Assembly (NCBI GenBank): GCA_964019425.1
Contig: OZ025789.1
Coordinates: forward strand, 558,001 to 622,000
From: Flectonema sp. DT1601
Taxonomy: Eukaryota > Euglenozoa > Diplonemea > Diplonemida > Diplonemidae
DNA length: 64,000 bases
Direction: 5' to 3'
Below, piece after piece: positions 41,949 to 52,646 of the stretch; positions within the stretch are counted from its first letter, which is position 1; every line of letters begins with the position of its first letter. A program made the position numbers and the translations under genes. The notes beneath the pieces were generated by a model. It worked only from the letters and a program-made list of their open reading frames with translations, was not told the origin of the DNA and did not search any database.

Positions 41949-44252
41949 ATGAACCCTGCTATATATGTGGTACTGGGATTAATCCCATCGGTGATAGCAG
42001 CAGCTGTCGTGATATATTTAATAAATAGAAGGTGGTTAAAGCGATATGAGAATAGTATAAACCAAGTAATCAAAGTTATTGATTGCACTGCGAAGCTGTT
42101 GTTTGATGAGGCGGAATCTGAAGTAATTAAAATAAGTGATTACAAACACCAGAATAAACTATCCATAGCTATTGAGTTGATAAAAGATCGAATGGCTTTC
42201 CTACCTGAAGTGGTGTTGGAACCGAATTCAGATCTTATTCTTGGTTATCGTGATAATCCGCTGGATACGCAATCTCAAGCAGGAGACCACCTGGGTGTTC
42301 ATCGAAGCAACGGTTTAGTTAGTAAAGATGTGCTTTCACTTTGTATCAGGTTAATTGATACGACTTCTTACGATGAAACCGAATCATCGGATTTCATAAA
42401 AACGATATTTCAACATGTTAGATCAGCAGGTGGATCTATTCAGCACTATGAACCTGGAGTCGTACTCATCACGTTTGGAGCGACTGCTTGGTTGTCCAAT
42501 CCAGTTGAAGCTGCTTTGCAATTATCAAAAAATATCATCTCAAGCATGGGTAAGAAATACCAACTACAATGTTTAATCACGAGTGGTATTTGTCTAGTTG
42601 GAGTACTGTATATTACTGATGAGGGAAATCCTCGAAAAACTTTCAGCGTGTCAGGACAATCCATCGAATCTGCTCGCAGTATAATATATCAAAAACCCTG
42701 TTCTATAACTGTACTCAGTCATGAAGCATCTGTTCATAAATTTAAGCAAGCAGCTCAACTAAAACTTGTTGAACATTGGGAATCAACAAGCGGAGAAAGA
42801 CTCTACGAAGTAATCATTGGTGGTAACGTAGCCGGTAATGAATCCGGTATTAGTAGTTTTAGAATATCAATGAGTGGTGCTCACAGTCATATCAGTTTGA
42901 ATCCTGAAGAAGGATATCACGCAGCAGCAGACGTTGACAGTGAACTGCCAGCCAATGAAGAAAACAGACTGCTATCAGCAGCAGTTGCTGGAAGTGTTAC
43001 CAGCAAACAGTCGATTTCAAAGGTTCCAAGCTCATCGATTGATAGCGAACAACCCCCTGAAGAAGGTCAAAATCGACGTAGCCTTACCAGCTACACCGGA
43101 GTCACTAGACTAGAACCACAGAGAATGAGACCTTGTAATGATGTTGCTATACCACTTCCTCCTGAGGGTGGGAAAGGTGACTTGGTAGAACAGGCATCTC
43201 AACACTTTCAAATGGGTGATTGGACCACGTCGGAGATTCTACTACAACAAGCAATTCAAAACCTTGGCTCTGGAGCACGTGAAACAGGCTCTTTAAGAGT
43301 AAGAGACATTCTTCATGGACTGGCCATGATTCATGAGTCGCAAGGTGATTGGGGAGCATCACATCCAATAAGAGAAGAACTACTAACTCTTGAAAAAAAA
43401 AGACATCCAAGAAAGTCGACAAACTCTCATGCGTATGCATACCTTCAAGCTGGTGTTGCTTGTGAAAAACTATTCAAGTTAACACAATCAGTCAAACATC
43501 ACCAAGACGCAATGGATATATACGAATCCCTCGGTAACATAAAGGGAAACGTCTCTGCTAAAATAAATCAAGGAGCAGCGTTTGTTAAAATGGGAATGTT
43601 GAACAAAGCCTATCCACAGTTAGTAAACGCGTTGGAATTATTAAAGAATACACCAGATAATACACAGCTTGCGGAGGTATTACGATTAATGCATTTGGTA
43701 AGTGTAAGACGTGGTGATGGAATTAGAGCAAGACAGTACATGGAAGAAAGCTTAGCAACATGCTGCATCATCCTGCCAGACCAACCTAATGAAATAAGTA
43801 GGGCGATTTCACAGGCTCAGACGATGGCGAACTTTTGTGGTGATTTTAATAAAGCTGCTTCGATTCTAAGATCTATTCGTGTTGACAGTAACTTGGAAGA
43901 TCACATTACTGCTTATCTTATTTGTCTTGAGGCATCGTATTTCGTGTCATCAAATCGACTTCGAGAAGCCCTCAACCTCTACATGGAAGCCTTACCCATC
44001 CGACGTCGGTCAATTCAAGCTACCAACCATCCTCTCATTATTCAGGTACTTATTAGTATTTCTCATGTTTTCTTGGCACTCGGAGACCTGCATTCCGCTG
44101 AAGTGCAGTTGAATGATATTCTTGGTTGTCCTCCGTATCCAAAAATTACAGAACAAACCGCAACAGAGCAAACAACTTCAATAAATCAGCTACAGGCACT
44201 TATTAGAATAGCAAAAGGATCAGTGACAGCATTACCTGCTGTGGCTCCGTGA
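41949..44252 (+). CDS. Membrane-anchored degenerate nucleotide cyclase with C-terminal TPRs
   Basis: Protein of 767 residues from the ATG at 41949, which follows TTACTCAG; the 23-residue upstream extension is rejected. A single N-terminal TM (AIYVVLGLIPSVIAAAVVIYLI) is followed by a cyclase-homology fold at about 125-300: DVLSLCIRLIDTTSYDE, VLITFGATAW, CLITSGICLVGVLYI, SVSGQSIESARSI. The metal-binding Asp and the catalytic Asn and Arg are not evident. A Ser-rich linker leads to TPR-like helices at about 415-760 (ASQHFQMGDWTTSEILLQQAIQ and kinesin-light-chain-like units). It shares cyclase-fold architecture with the gene at 3518-6337. Probably a regulatory pseudo-cyclase. Confidence 0.7.
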   Translation: MNPAIYVVLGLIPSVIAAAVVIYLINRRWLKRYENSINQVIKVIDCTAKLLFDEAESEVIKISDYKHQNKLSIAIELIKDRMAFLPEVVLEPNSDLILGYRDNPLDTQSQAGDHLGVHRSNGLVSKDVLSLCIRLIDTTSYDETESSDFIKTIFQHVRSAGGSIQHYEPGVVLITFGATAWLSNPVEAALQLSKNIISSMGKKYQLQCLITSGICLVGVLYITDEGNPRKTFSVSGQSIESARSIIYQKPCSITVLSHEASVHKFKQAAQLKLVEHWESTSGERLYEVIIGGNVAGNESGISSFRISMSGAHSHISLNPEEGYHAAADVDSELPANEENRLLSAAVAGSVTSKQSISKVPSSSIDSEQPPEEGQNRRSLTSYTGVTRLEPQRMRPCNDVAIPLPPEGGKGDLVEQASQHFQMGDWTTSEILLQQAIQNLGSGARETGSLRVRDILHGLAMIHESQGDWGASHPIREELLTLEKKRHPRKSTNSHAYAYLQAGVACEKLFKLTQSVKHHQDAMDIYESLGNIKGNVSAKINQGAAFVKMGMLNKAYPQLVNALELLKNTPDNTQLAEVLRLMHLVSVRRGDGIRARQYMEESLATCCIILPDQPNEISRAISQAQTMANFCGDFNKAASILRSIRVDSNLEDHITAYLICLEASYFVSSNRLREALNLYMEALPIRRRSIQATNHPLIIQVLISISHVFLALGDLHSAEVQLNDILGCPPYPKITEQTATEQTTSINQLQALIRIAKGSVTALPAVAP

Positions 44253-44844
44253 AAATGATTTTTTTTTTTAATTTGTGATCTTTGTAAAGGAAGACACTTT
44301 CTGATAACAGTCATCATCTTCTACGGATGAAAAGAGATTAGTGTTCGGGAAAATGTCTGTCGTTATTGATCATTTCTTTCTTTTTTTTTTTTTTTTTTTT
44401 TTTTTTTTGTATTTAATTTTTTTGTAAAGAAAACTTTTTTTCGCGATTATTCCCTCAACGAACTACCTTCAGGGTGAGAACCTTTGTCGGAGATTGTGGC
44501 TGATTTTTTTTTTTTTTTTTTTTTTTCCCCCCTTTTTTTCCCCATGCGACGGCACGTGGCCCGCAATCAGTTTGTGGTTTATGTGTGATTAAGGGGTTTT
44601 ATTTGTTTTACCGTCGTGTTAGTGATTGTTAAAAACTGCTTGTTCCCTTTCCACGTGACTCAGAGTCAGTAGAATGGGTTCACTCGTTTCTAATTTCTAA
44701 TCCGATGATACGTTTTTTTTGTTGATGTATTGTTTTTCTTACAATACTTCGACGAGATATTTTTAATGCAAGCAAACTTGCAGAGAAGCAATCCCGAGAT
44801 TCTCTCTTGTTTTTTTTTTACCTTTACTCAGAATTACTCGGGGG

Positions 44845-44877
<33 letters not shown>

Positions 44878-45889
44878 CTTATATCGATCGTTCTTCCTAT
44901 ATCTGCATGCGAACCAAGCAGCTGGGTACCTGAAACCTGTTTGTTTAGGAAAAAGGAATAGCCGACTGTGAACATTTTGTATAAATCTTTCCCCCATCAA
45001 TTATCTCTGTTTGTTACCAGAGAAGCTATGAACATAATCGGAGCCATCTCATCTGAGCTTCTGTTTGATTTCATTTCTTACAAACTGGTGGTATATTGTT
45101 TGTTACCCTTCCCCATTGTTGTCGAATCCCCTTGCTGGAGAATTTAATCTTTTCTGCCGAAGTTATTAAAAAAAACACAAACACAAGTTTTTTAAACTAA
45201 AATCGTTAATTTGTTTAATGTCTTTACGATTTGATTTGATTAATGACCAGCTTTATAGAATAATACAATCATAAAACCTATTTGCGATTAAGCTGAGTAA
45301 CCATTAGACAACCGTAGTGTCCCCCTTGCTTTCTTCGCTGAAGAAGGCTGGGTAAGGGGAATGGTCCGAAGAAAGATTGTTTTTCATCTTAGCCCGAAAC
45401 CAACTTGTTTGTTGTCCTACGAAAATTTGCCTTTTTTTTGATTGAACTGATAATTATTAATAGTAACTATTGGACAATTCACACCGGCCACCTGGTAGTC
45501 AACTACAGGGGGTGCGCTATCGCTTGGTACCCTACGCGCTTAGATATTTATGTTTTCCGTGTTTTCCCGTTTTTTTTTTTTTTGTTTGGGAAAAGTCTGC
45601 CTGGTGCACGACTTCCCATTTTAGTTAGTATTTGTTACCCCCTTTTTTTGAAATTCTTTGACAAACTGAACCTTCTTACTTTTCTATTCGTTTGTATGTT
45701 TCGTGTTTTGGTTCTTTTCAAGTTGCGGCACAGTCCGCGATCCTCGTTGTTTCCCAGTTGTTATAGTTACACCTAAATCAACTACTGATGTATTGTCCAA
45801 CAAACAGTACGTGGGAATACTTTATAACATGGTCTCACTGTTTAATAATATTTTAATTTTTTCTTTCAGAAAAAGTGCTGAAGATATTC
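44253..45889. other. Intergenic region, 1.6 kb, with retroposon copy 2
   Basis: T- and A-rich with no credible gene. It contains retroposon copy 2 (45311-45461) and, just after it, a possible hairpin around CACCTGGTAG and CTACAGGGGGTG (about 45489-45514). It ends in TTCTTTCAG at 45861-45869. Confidence 0.65.
45311..45461 (+). mobile_element. Short retroposon (SINE-like), copy 2
   Basis: 151 bases related to 25319-25497 along their whole length. Flanks AGTAACCATTAGACA (45296-45310) and AGTAACTATTGGACA (45462-45476) match at 13 of 15 bases, as expected of an older target-site duplication. The overlapping stems are kept, with one A-U pair turned to G-U (CCCCTTGC against GTAAGGGG). No poly-A tail. 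Confidence 0.75.
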
Positions 45890-46975
45890 ATGATGAAGTT
45901 GACAACGGAATTTGTATTATTGTTATTGTTAGTTGTTGTGATGGATGTCGGTGCGTCACCAGCACCAACAACTTTACCCGGTCTTGCGAATTGGACTTGG
46001 CCGCCACATTATTTAAATGAGACCAGTAATTCTGGTAGCGGTAGTGGTAGTGGAGATGGAGAGAAAGTAAAACCATTTTGGATGATTTTCTTTGGAATGG
46101 TTGTGGGACTGACTGCTGTTGGATCTGTTTGGATATTGAAACGAAGAGAAGAGACTAAACGGAAACGAATGCATCAAGGAGGTAGTCACGATGCTCTTCT
46201 TAATAAACAAGAAGATCACCACCTACATGAACACGATCACGTCGTAACATGTTGTCATCACGCATATGAAAAGTCAAGTGATTCAAGACGCTCATCAATC
46301 AGCAGTAATCCTGACAAAACTCTAGACAAGGTAATTGAAATAGTAAAAGCACCTGCTTATGATTCACCTAAGCATAATGACGTCCCAAAACAACAAACTC
46401 TTTCACTCGATATTGATACTGATGATAAAGTATCCAGAATGAGTACTCCTCCAAATATTAATATCTTAGCACCTGCTGGTAGGGGTGCGCCGATGTCAGA
46501 GTTGGAGTCACAGTCAGGAGTTTCTACTGCAGTTCCTTTTGTTGTTTCTGATTCTGTGAGTGTTGTACCTTCTGTGTCAGCTGTTACTGCAGCAATGAAG
46601 AAAAGTCCATCCACTGTTGGAAGAAGAGGTCCTCCAACAGCATCATCAGTAGTGTCAGCTTACCGACCAACACCTTCAGAGCTTCCTGCAGCATCTTCGG
46701 TGAGTGCTGCTTTGAGTAGACGAGGTCGTACTTCTTCAATTGCAACAACACAGAACACTCCTGCGTTATCTTCAGTTGTCGCTCCTTCAGAACCTCCAAG
46801 TGCTTCTAATATCAGTCATGCGATGCATAGAAGACCTCCGAAGATGCCGACTCGGTCTCCAGCACTTTCTACAGCTGCTCCTCCATCGTCGGTTAGCGGG
46901 CTTGCAATTAGTGTTGTTGAAACCTCAGTAATGTCAACTCCGAGTCATGTTCCTCAGGCAGCAATGCATTACTAG
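45890..46975 (+). CDS. Type I membrane protein with a Ser/Pro-rich cytosolic tail
   Basis: About 361 residues from ATG ATG at 45890/45893, 20 bases after an AG at 45868-45869. Signal peptide (FVLLLLLVVVMDVGASP), a short extracellular segment with two N-glycosylation sequons (NWT, NET) and Gly-Ser repeats, one TM (FWMIFFGMVVGLTAVGSVWIL), then a basic stop-transfer and a long disordered tail. A His/Asp-rich patch (EDHHLHEHDHVVTCCHH) could bind metal. The tail repeats a loose SxVSxA...RRG/P theme at about 200-330. No family is recognised; a cell-surface receptor or adhesion-like role is a guess. Confidence 0.6.
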   Translation: MMKLTTEFVLLLLLVVVMDVGASPAPTTLPGLANWTWPPHYLNETSNSGSGSGSGDGEKVKPFWMIFFGMVVGLTAVGSVWILKRREETKRKRMHQGGSHDALLNKQEDHHLHEHDHVVTCCHHAYEKSSDSRRSSISSNPDKTLDKVIEIVKAPAYDSPKHNDVPKQQTLSLDIDTDDKVSRMSTPPNINILAPAGRGAPMSELESQSGVSTAVPFVVSDSVSVVPSVSAVTAAMKKSPSTVGRRGPPTASSVVSAYRPTPSELPAASSVSAALSRRGRTSSIATTQNTPALSSVVAPSEPPSASNISHAMHRRPPKMPTRSPALSTAAPPSSVSGLAISVVETSVMSTPSHVPQAAMHY

Positions 46976-47710
46976 AATTCCATAAGGATCCGTGAACAAG
47001 GATTGAGAATAAGACTGGAGATTAATTTTCTTCTTTCTCACTCTCTCCGAATTTGTTTTATTTGTGTTGTATTAGTATCTATTGTGAGAAAAAAAAAACT
47101 ACGCGCGGGAAGTTGTCTTTTTTTCTTTTTTTCCCTTGAGAGCAGTCTTTCTCATGACAGTTCCCCGCGTTCTTTTTACTTTTTTTTTTTTGTCTTTTTC
47201 ATAAGTTTTTGTTTTATTTTATTTTTTAATACAAAGTTTTTTTTTTTTTTCTTTCCTAAAGCTGGTTGAGGTAAACAGTGCTTATAATAAAAACAACACT
47301 TTAATCAAAAAAAAAAAAAAAAAACCTCAGCAGATATAATTTCATTTCACACTTGTACCCCTTAAAAGGGATACTGGCGTTGATTACGTTTTGTTGTTTT
47401 TAACAGTACTAATTCATTGTGGCAATTGGAAAAAAAAAAAAAAAAAAAAAAAAAGAAATCTTAGTCTGGCCTTTACTTTTTGTATGTTTCGTATAATCGT
47501 TTTCTGTCTTTGGTAATCATTCGAAGATCCTTAAGTGTGATTTTTAGAGAGTATTTGTCAAAATTATTTCGTTCTTCATAAAAACACTTTTTTTTTATTA
47601 TTTTTCAGCAGCAAGACTGATAGCTTTATCTGTAAACAACATAAGTGATTTTCAAGTGGTGTAATTGTTATTTTCGATTAAAGTACCGACACAAAAAAAG
47701 AAAAAAAGAG
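46976..47710. other. Intergenic region, T/A-rich
   Basis: About 735 bases with no gene recognised. It ends with a T-rich tract and ATTTTTCAGCAGCAAG; the AG at 47607-47608 is about 100 bases before the helicase start. Confidence 0.6.
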
Positions 47711-49486
47711 ATGTCGCTATCATCAATGGCCAATGAGGAGGTCGGTCAAAAATGGACTGATTTTGGTATTGACCGAAAACTATTGCAGGGAATAAAGAAG
47801 ATGAAATTTGCAGAGCCGACACTGATTCAATCTTCAGTGATTCCACTCGCTTTGAACGGTAAAGATATATTAGCCAGAGCTTCTACGGGAAGTGGAAAAA
47901 CCGCAGCATACAGCATACCCACTTGTCATAAACTATTATCAACTTTGACTGGTAAAATGGGAAAAGGAAGTGTCGTCAGTGCTCTTATTATGGTTCCTAG
48001 CAGAGAACTTTGTCACCAAGTGGCATCTCATTTTGTTAACATTTTAAGAAGTTGTGAAGGAAGGCTTCAGGTTATGAATCTTGCAGCGATAGAACCAAAC
48101 GAATGGTCAGGAGGACGATGTGAGATTGCTGTTGGAACACCAACAGTAACATTGTCACACGTGAAGTCTGGTAATATTAAGTTATCTGAATTACAAGTGT
48201 CGGTGATTGACGAGGCAGATTGCTTATTGTCTCATCCAACTGTCAGACGACTTAGAAGTTTATACCCAACATCAACACAGTCATTCTTAATGTCTGCAAC
48301 GTTATCACCTGGTGTGTTGGAGCTTAAGCGTTTACTTCTAAATAAACCTGTTGTTGTGAAATTAGAAGAAGAAGATGAGGATGACTCCAACGATGATCAA
48401 CCTGTTCCATCAGTCGCAGACATGAAAGGGAAATATAATCCAAAGATCAGTCAGTACTATGTCCCTTGTTACAATGAGTCTGAGAAATTTTGTTTTTTAT
48501 ATTCCCTAGTCCGTCTTCAACATGTTAAGGGTAAGATTCTTATCTTCGTAGACCATATTGATAAGGCTTACAGATTGAAATTATTTTTAGATAAATTTGG
48601 TCTTCACGGAGCTGTCTTAAACAAAGACGTTCCAATGAACAGCAGAAATCATATTGTAGCGCAATACAACAGCGGTGAATACAATATCTTAATAGCTACT
48701 GAAGAGTCTGTCAAGTATACTACAAGTGAGTACTCAGTTAGCAGAGGTGTTGACTTTAGAGAAGTCAGCGCAGTAATTAATTTCGATCTCCCGCTGGATT
48801 TAACAGAAGACTCCGCCAAGGCTTACATACACAGGATTGGTAGAACTGGTAGGGCAGGTAAAGAAGGTACTGCAATCACATTTATGTCAAGAAAGTCATT
48901 GAGAGAAACAGATTCTCCGACTTGGTTATCATACATGAATGCTTACTTAGAATCAGCGGGACAGCAAATCCTCCCTCACGAATTCGCCACCAAAACTGAG
49001 GAAGCACTGAGGCTTCAGTACAGAACTGATGACGCTCTTCAGAGTATTAAAAAGAAAACAATCAAAGAAGAAAAGGTTAGAGAGCTGGTATCTGAAGCCA
49101 TGGCAAGCGAAGCCTTAAAAGAGCATTTTTCTGAAAACCCAAGAGACTTGGCTGCCTTACAACACATCGCTCCACAGAAGCCTGCAGAGCAACTAGCAGC
49201 AGCATCTCGCTCATTCGTACCGTCATATATGGGTAGCTCAGTGTCTGGTCATTTGGTTGTCGAGTCCTGCAAACACACAGACAGCGAAGACTCAGACGAA
49301 GTAACTGCTACAACTAAAAAGAATAAAGGAAAAGCAATAAAGAGAAAGAGAAAGGATCCTCTTCGAACCCTTAAAATCTCCAAGGAAGCAGAGCCTACTT
49401 CAACCGGAGGAGAGGTAGTTCGTGAAAAAAGACGCATCGTAAAGCGTATTGTCAGGAAGAAGAAGCCAGCCGTAGCCGCATCGTAG
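47711..49486 (+). CDS. DBP9: DEAD-box RNA helicase DBP9/DDX56-like
   Basis: About 591 residues from the ATG at 47711 (MSLSSMANEE); the longer open frame upstream is basic and Lys-rich and lies partly in the leader. Motifs in order: Q motif region DFGIDRKLLQGIKKMKFAEPTLIQ, ASTGSGKT, PSRELCHQV, VGTP, IDEADCL, SATL, then the second RecA domain with ILIFVDHIDKAYRLKLFL, SRGVDFREVSAVINFDLP and HRIGRTGRAG. The RGVDF..VSAVINFDLP stretch with its preceding insert is characteristic of DBP9/DDX56, which acts in the nucleolus in assembly of the 60S subunit. The C-terminus is strongly basic (KRKRKD, KRIVRKKK), fitting nucleolar targeting. DEAD reads as DEAD, so ATPase activity is expected. Confidence 0.9.
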   Translation: MSLSSMANEEVGQKWTDFGIDRKLLQGIKKMKFAEPTLIQSSVIPLALNGKDILARASTGSGKTAAYSIPTCHKLLSTLTGKMGKGSVVSALIMVPSRELCHQVASHFVNILRSCEGRLQVMNLAAIEPNEWSGGRCEIAVGTPTVTLSHVKSGNIKLSELQVSVIDEADCLLSHPTVRRLRSLYPTSTQSFLMSATLSPGVLELKRLLLNKPVVVKLEEEDEDDSNDDQPVPSVADMKGKYNPKISQYYVPCYNESEKFCFLYSLVRLQHVKGKILIFVDHIDKAYRLKLFLDKFGLHGAVLNKDVPMNSRNHIVAQYNSGEYNILIATEESVKYTTSEYSVSRGVDFREVSAVINFDLPLDLTEDSAKAYIHRIGRTGRAGKEGTAITFMSRKSLRETDSPTWLSYMNAYLESAGQQILPHEFATKTEEALRLQYRTDDALQSIKKKTIKEEKVRELVSEAMASEALKEHFSENPRDLAALQHIAPQKPAEQLAAASRSFVPSYMGSSVSGHLVVESCKHTDSEDSDEVTATTKKNKGKAIKRKRKDPLRTLKISKEAEPTSTGGEVVREKRRIVKRIVRKKKPAVAAS

Positions 49487-49900
49487 TCACATTGACTGAG
49501 AAACCAGTCGCTTCAAGAAAGGAAAAGTGAGACTACTGCGATGTCAGTCAATGACGTACAGCTGTTAGAGGCAGGGCTTTATTAAAAAAAATTCTGTTTG
49601 TTGAATTATCACCTGGACATTACTGCCTTGTAGTGGATTAGTAACAATTGTCAGGTTTCGTTCTATTTTCATCAGTCTCCCCCCCTCCTGAAAAACTTTT
49701 TATCTTCTGTTTTCTTCTTTTTCTATTTTTTATCCGTTGTATTTGATTGGAGTGGTTTGCCACTCTCTACGATGTTTCATCAGCTTCCCTCCAGTGACCC
49801 CGTTCCATCAGCCATTTCGTTATCATATTGTGAAGCATTAGTTTTATCACAGTAGTGAAGGTAACATGATTCATTCACTAACAGGTACTTTTTAAGAAAC
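49487..49900. other. Intergenic region before CPT1
   Basis: 414 bases, T-rich, nothing recognised except the CACTAACAG acceptor-like AG at 49883-49884, 17 bases before the ATG. Confidence 0.6.
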
Positions 49901-52646
49901 ATGGCTGAAGCCCGTGCTGCGTGCCACCCGGTACCTGCCATAGGGCTGCATTCATTCAGAGTCGACCCTTCACTTCATAGTACGCAGGTTGCCGTGTCGA
50001 ACGATGGATTTGTGTTATACATTCCTCATCCTCGCTTTATATGGAAAAGTTTAAAGAGAGCTGTTCATTCAACCAGAACACAAGTTCAAACTTTATTGTG
50101 GCCATTACGACCTAGGTTTGTAGTTACATTCATAAGCGGGTTTGTCGCTTATGTCTGCTTGCGACCTAGAGATCATTGGTTGCGTAGTGGTCGAGTTGCT
50201 GAATTAATTTGGAAATTTGACAGTTGTCTCCCAGGCACGCATTACATACCAAATTCTTTACGTGTTGCGTATCTTTCTCTGAATACCGCGATCACAGTGA
50301 TATTGGTAACAGTGTTTAGTCAAAAGAGCTTTCTCAGATGGTTGCTATCATACCACGGATGGCTTTTCGAAGGAAGAACAAAAAGTGGATTCACAAAGTT
50401 CTGGGGAGCTTGTCTGAAATATGGATACCTCAACAGAGGTCTACTAGCAGGAAAACCACTGCTGTACAGTTTCCAACATGCTCTTCCAAGTCTTAAGCCA
50501 CCACGTGTAGAAGATACTGTATCCAGATGGCTTGAGACAGTGAGGCCCGTGATGAATGATGAAAAGTATCAGCAGGCAGAAGAAGAGGCAAACCAATTTT
50601 TAAAAAGTGGTGTCGCATCGCAATTGCAATCATTCTTGTGGAGGAAGAGTTTAATATCTAGAAACTATGTGACTGACTGGTGGATTCAATTTGTGTATCT
50701 TCGCGGAAGAAGTCCTCTATTCATTAACAGCAACTTCTACGGTATTGGTGATGGTGCTGATGAGGAGATTCCAACATCGAAACAGCTTCCGAGAGCAGCT
50801 GTTCTTGTGTATCACTGGTTACTAGCAAGGCAACTGATTGATAGAGAAAGACTTCCTCCATTGTGTATAAATGATTTGGTACCACTATGCATGGATCAGT
50901 ATCGACGTGCTTTTAATGCTTCGAGGATACCTGGAAGGGATGCTGATAGAATTCGTTCATGGGATATGGATGAATCAAGGCACTTGGTAGTAATTTATAA
51001 AGGGATTTATTATACGATGTCACCATACACTCAGGATACGGGTAGACTTCTTCAACCAACGGAGCTACTGAGATTACTTCAGGGAATTGTTGATGCTCAT
51101 GTTCCATCAGAAACTGTTACTCGAATTGGAGCCCTCACCACGATGGATCGAACAAAATGGGCCACCGTCAGAGAAGAGTTCCTCGTAGATGGAAGACTTC
51201 ACAACAGACAGACTCTGGATCAAATCGAACGCGCCATGTTCATCGTCAACCTCGATGATGATGAACCTGAAGACTTAACTACCACCAGTATGTATATTTT
51301 ATTGTGTGGTATTCTCTTACTGATGTGATTAAGCTAATACACTATAGAGTATATATCCTTACAGGTCAACTCTTGTATGGATCTCCATAATGGCTTTCAA
51401 AAGAATATCTGATTTTTAGTTTATCATTAAACTGACTTACAAACAAACAAACCAAAAATAGGTAACCTTCTCTTCTGTGGTGATGGTACCAACAGATGGT
51501 GCGATAAGAGTTTCTCTTTCGTAATCTTCAAGTATGTTATTGTTTCTTTTTTTTATTATAAATTTAATATATAAGCATCATAAAGTATACACAAAAAAAG
51601 GTCTTTTCTTTCAACACTAATTGTAATAAAACAGAAATGGTCGTGTTGGTATCCACACAGAGCACACCTGGGCTGACGCTCCAGTCATCGCTCACTTATT
51701 TGAGTGGATTCTCGCAATGGAACAGCGTAATAAGGATATTATGTACACAAAGGATGGTGATCTTTGTGAAAATATTGAACCAAAGGGAGCTGTGAAGTGG
51801 AGTGACATTGCATGGCAGACTAGAGAAGAAGGAGCTGTTGGGAGCAGTTCGTCACCAAGACCTCTTCGTATGACTCAAAGACTTCACTGGAGGATTCCAA
51901 AGGCGTTGGAACAAGAAATTGATTCAGCTGTTGAGGGAGCTCATTCCGCAATGAAAGATCTTGATTTAGAAGTATCAATGCATGATGCTTACGGAAAGGG
52001 ACTCGTTAAGAAAGCAGGCGTCTCCCCTGATGGATGGATTCAAATGGCACTCCAACTAGCATACTACCGAGACCAAGGTAAGTTTGAACTCACATATGAA
52101 AGTAGTATGACTAGATTATACCATGATGGACGTACTGAAACTATTAGATCTTGCAGTGAACAGAGTTGTGAGTTTGTTCTCGCACTGGAAAAGGGAGAGC
52201 TACCAAAAAGTGACGTCTTAGCATTGCTGAGAAAAGCTGGAGAGCATCACGTATTAAATAGCAGAAAGGCAATGGTTGGGCAAGGTGTCGACAGACATTT
52301 ATTTGCATTATACGTTGTATCAGCAGGGAAGGGTATTGACGCTCCATTCTTACAGTCAGTGATATCGAGTCCGTGGAAGTTGTCAACGTCACAGGTACCA
52401 CAGAGACAGCTTCCAAGAGGGACCTGGCCACAGAATGACGCAGGCGACCGCTACTACACTCCAAGTGGTGGTTTTGGTCCAGTTGCTGATGATGGATATG
52501 GTATTTCTTATTGTCTTTGTGGTGATTCGAGATTCTTCTTCCATGTTTCGTCAAAGAAAACCTTCCCAACTACTGACTCTGCTCGCATGCAGAAGCAGAT
52601 CCACAGAGCACTCAAGGACATGGCAAGTCTTGTTGAAGATAATTAG
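49901..52646 (+). CDS. CPT1: Carnitine O-palmitoyltransferase 1 (two introns)
   Basis: Exons 49901-51287, 51462-51531 and 51635-52646 join to 822 residues (animal CPT1 is about 770). The N-terminus has two TM segments (about 73-88 and 122-142), the outer-mitochondrial-membrane topology of CPT1, followed by LLSYHGWLFEG, KPLLYSFQHALPSL and NYVTDWWIQFVYLRGRSPLFINSNFY, all CPT1 signatures. Exon 2 encodes NLLFCGDGTNRWCDKSFSFVIF, and exon 3 begins with NGRVGIHTEHTWADAPVIAHLFEW with catalytic His506. Later CoA and carnitine motifs (DRHLFALY, SGGFGPVADDGYGISY) are intact. It makes acylcarnitines for mitochondrial fatty-acid import. The splice joins are fixed by the conserved protein and are convincing. 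Confidence 0.93.
51288..51461 (+). other. CPT1 intron 1
   Basis: 174 bases, GTATGT donor and AATAG acceptor. Removal turns ACC A|GT AAC into Ser-Asn and restores the conserved CPT1 block FCGDGTNRWCDKS. Confidence 0.9.
51532..51634 (+). other. CPT1 intron 2
   Basis: 103 bases, GTATGT donor and AAAACAG acceptor. It splits a Lys codon just before NGRVGIHTEHTWADAPV, the catalytic histidine block. Confidence 0.9.

Noticed and set aside
45311-45461. A structured cellular RNA gene (snRNA or RNase P type) instead of a mobile element
   Set aside because: Both copies are bounded by their own direct repeats, which fits retroposition better.
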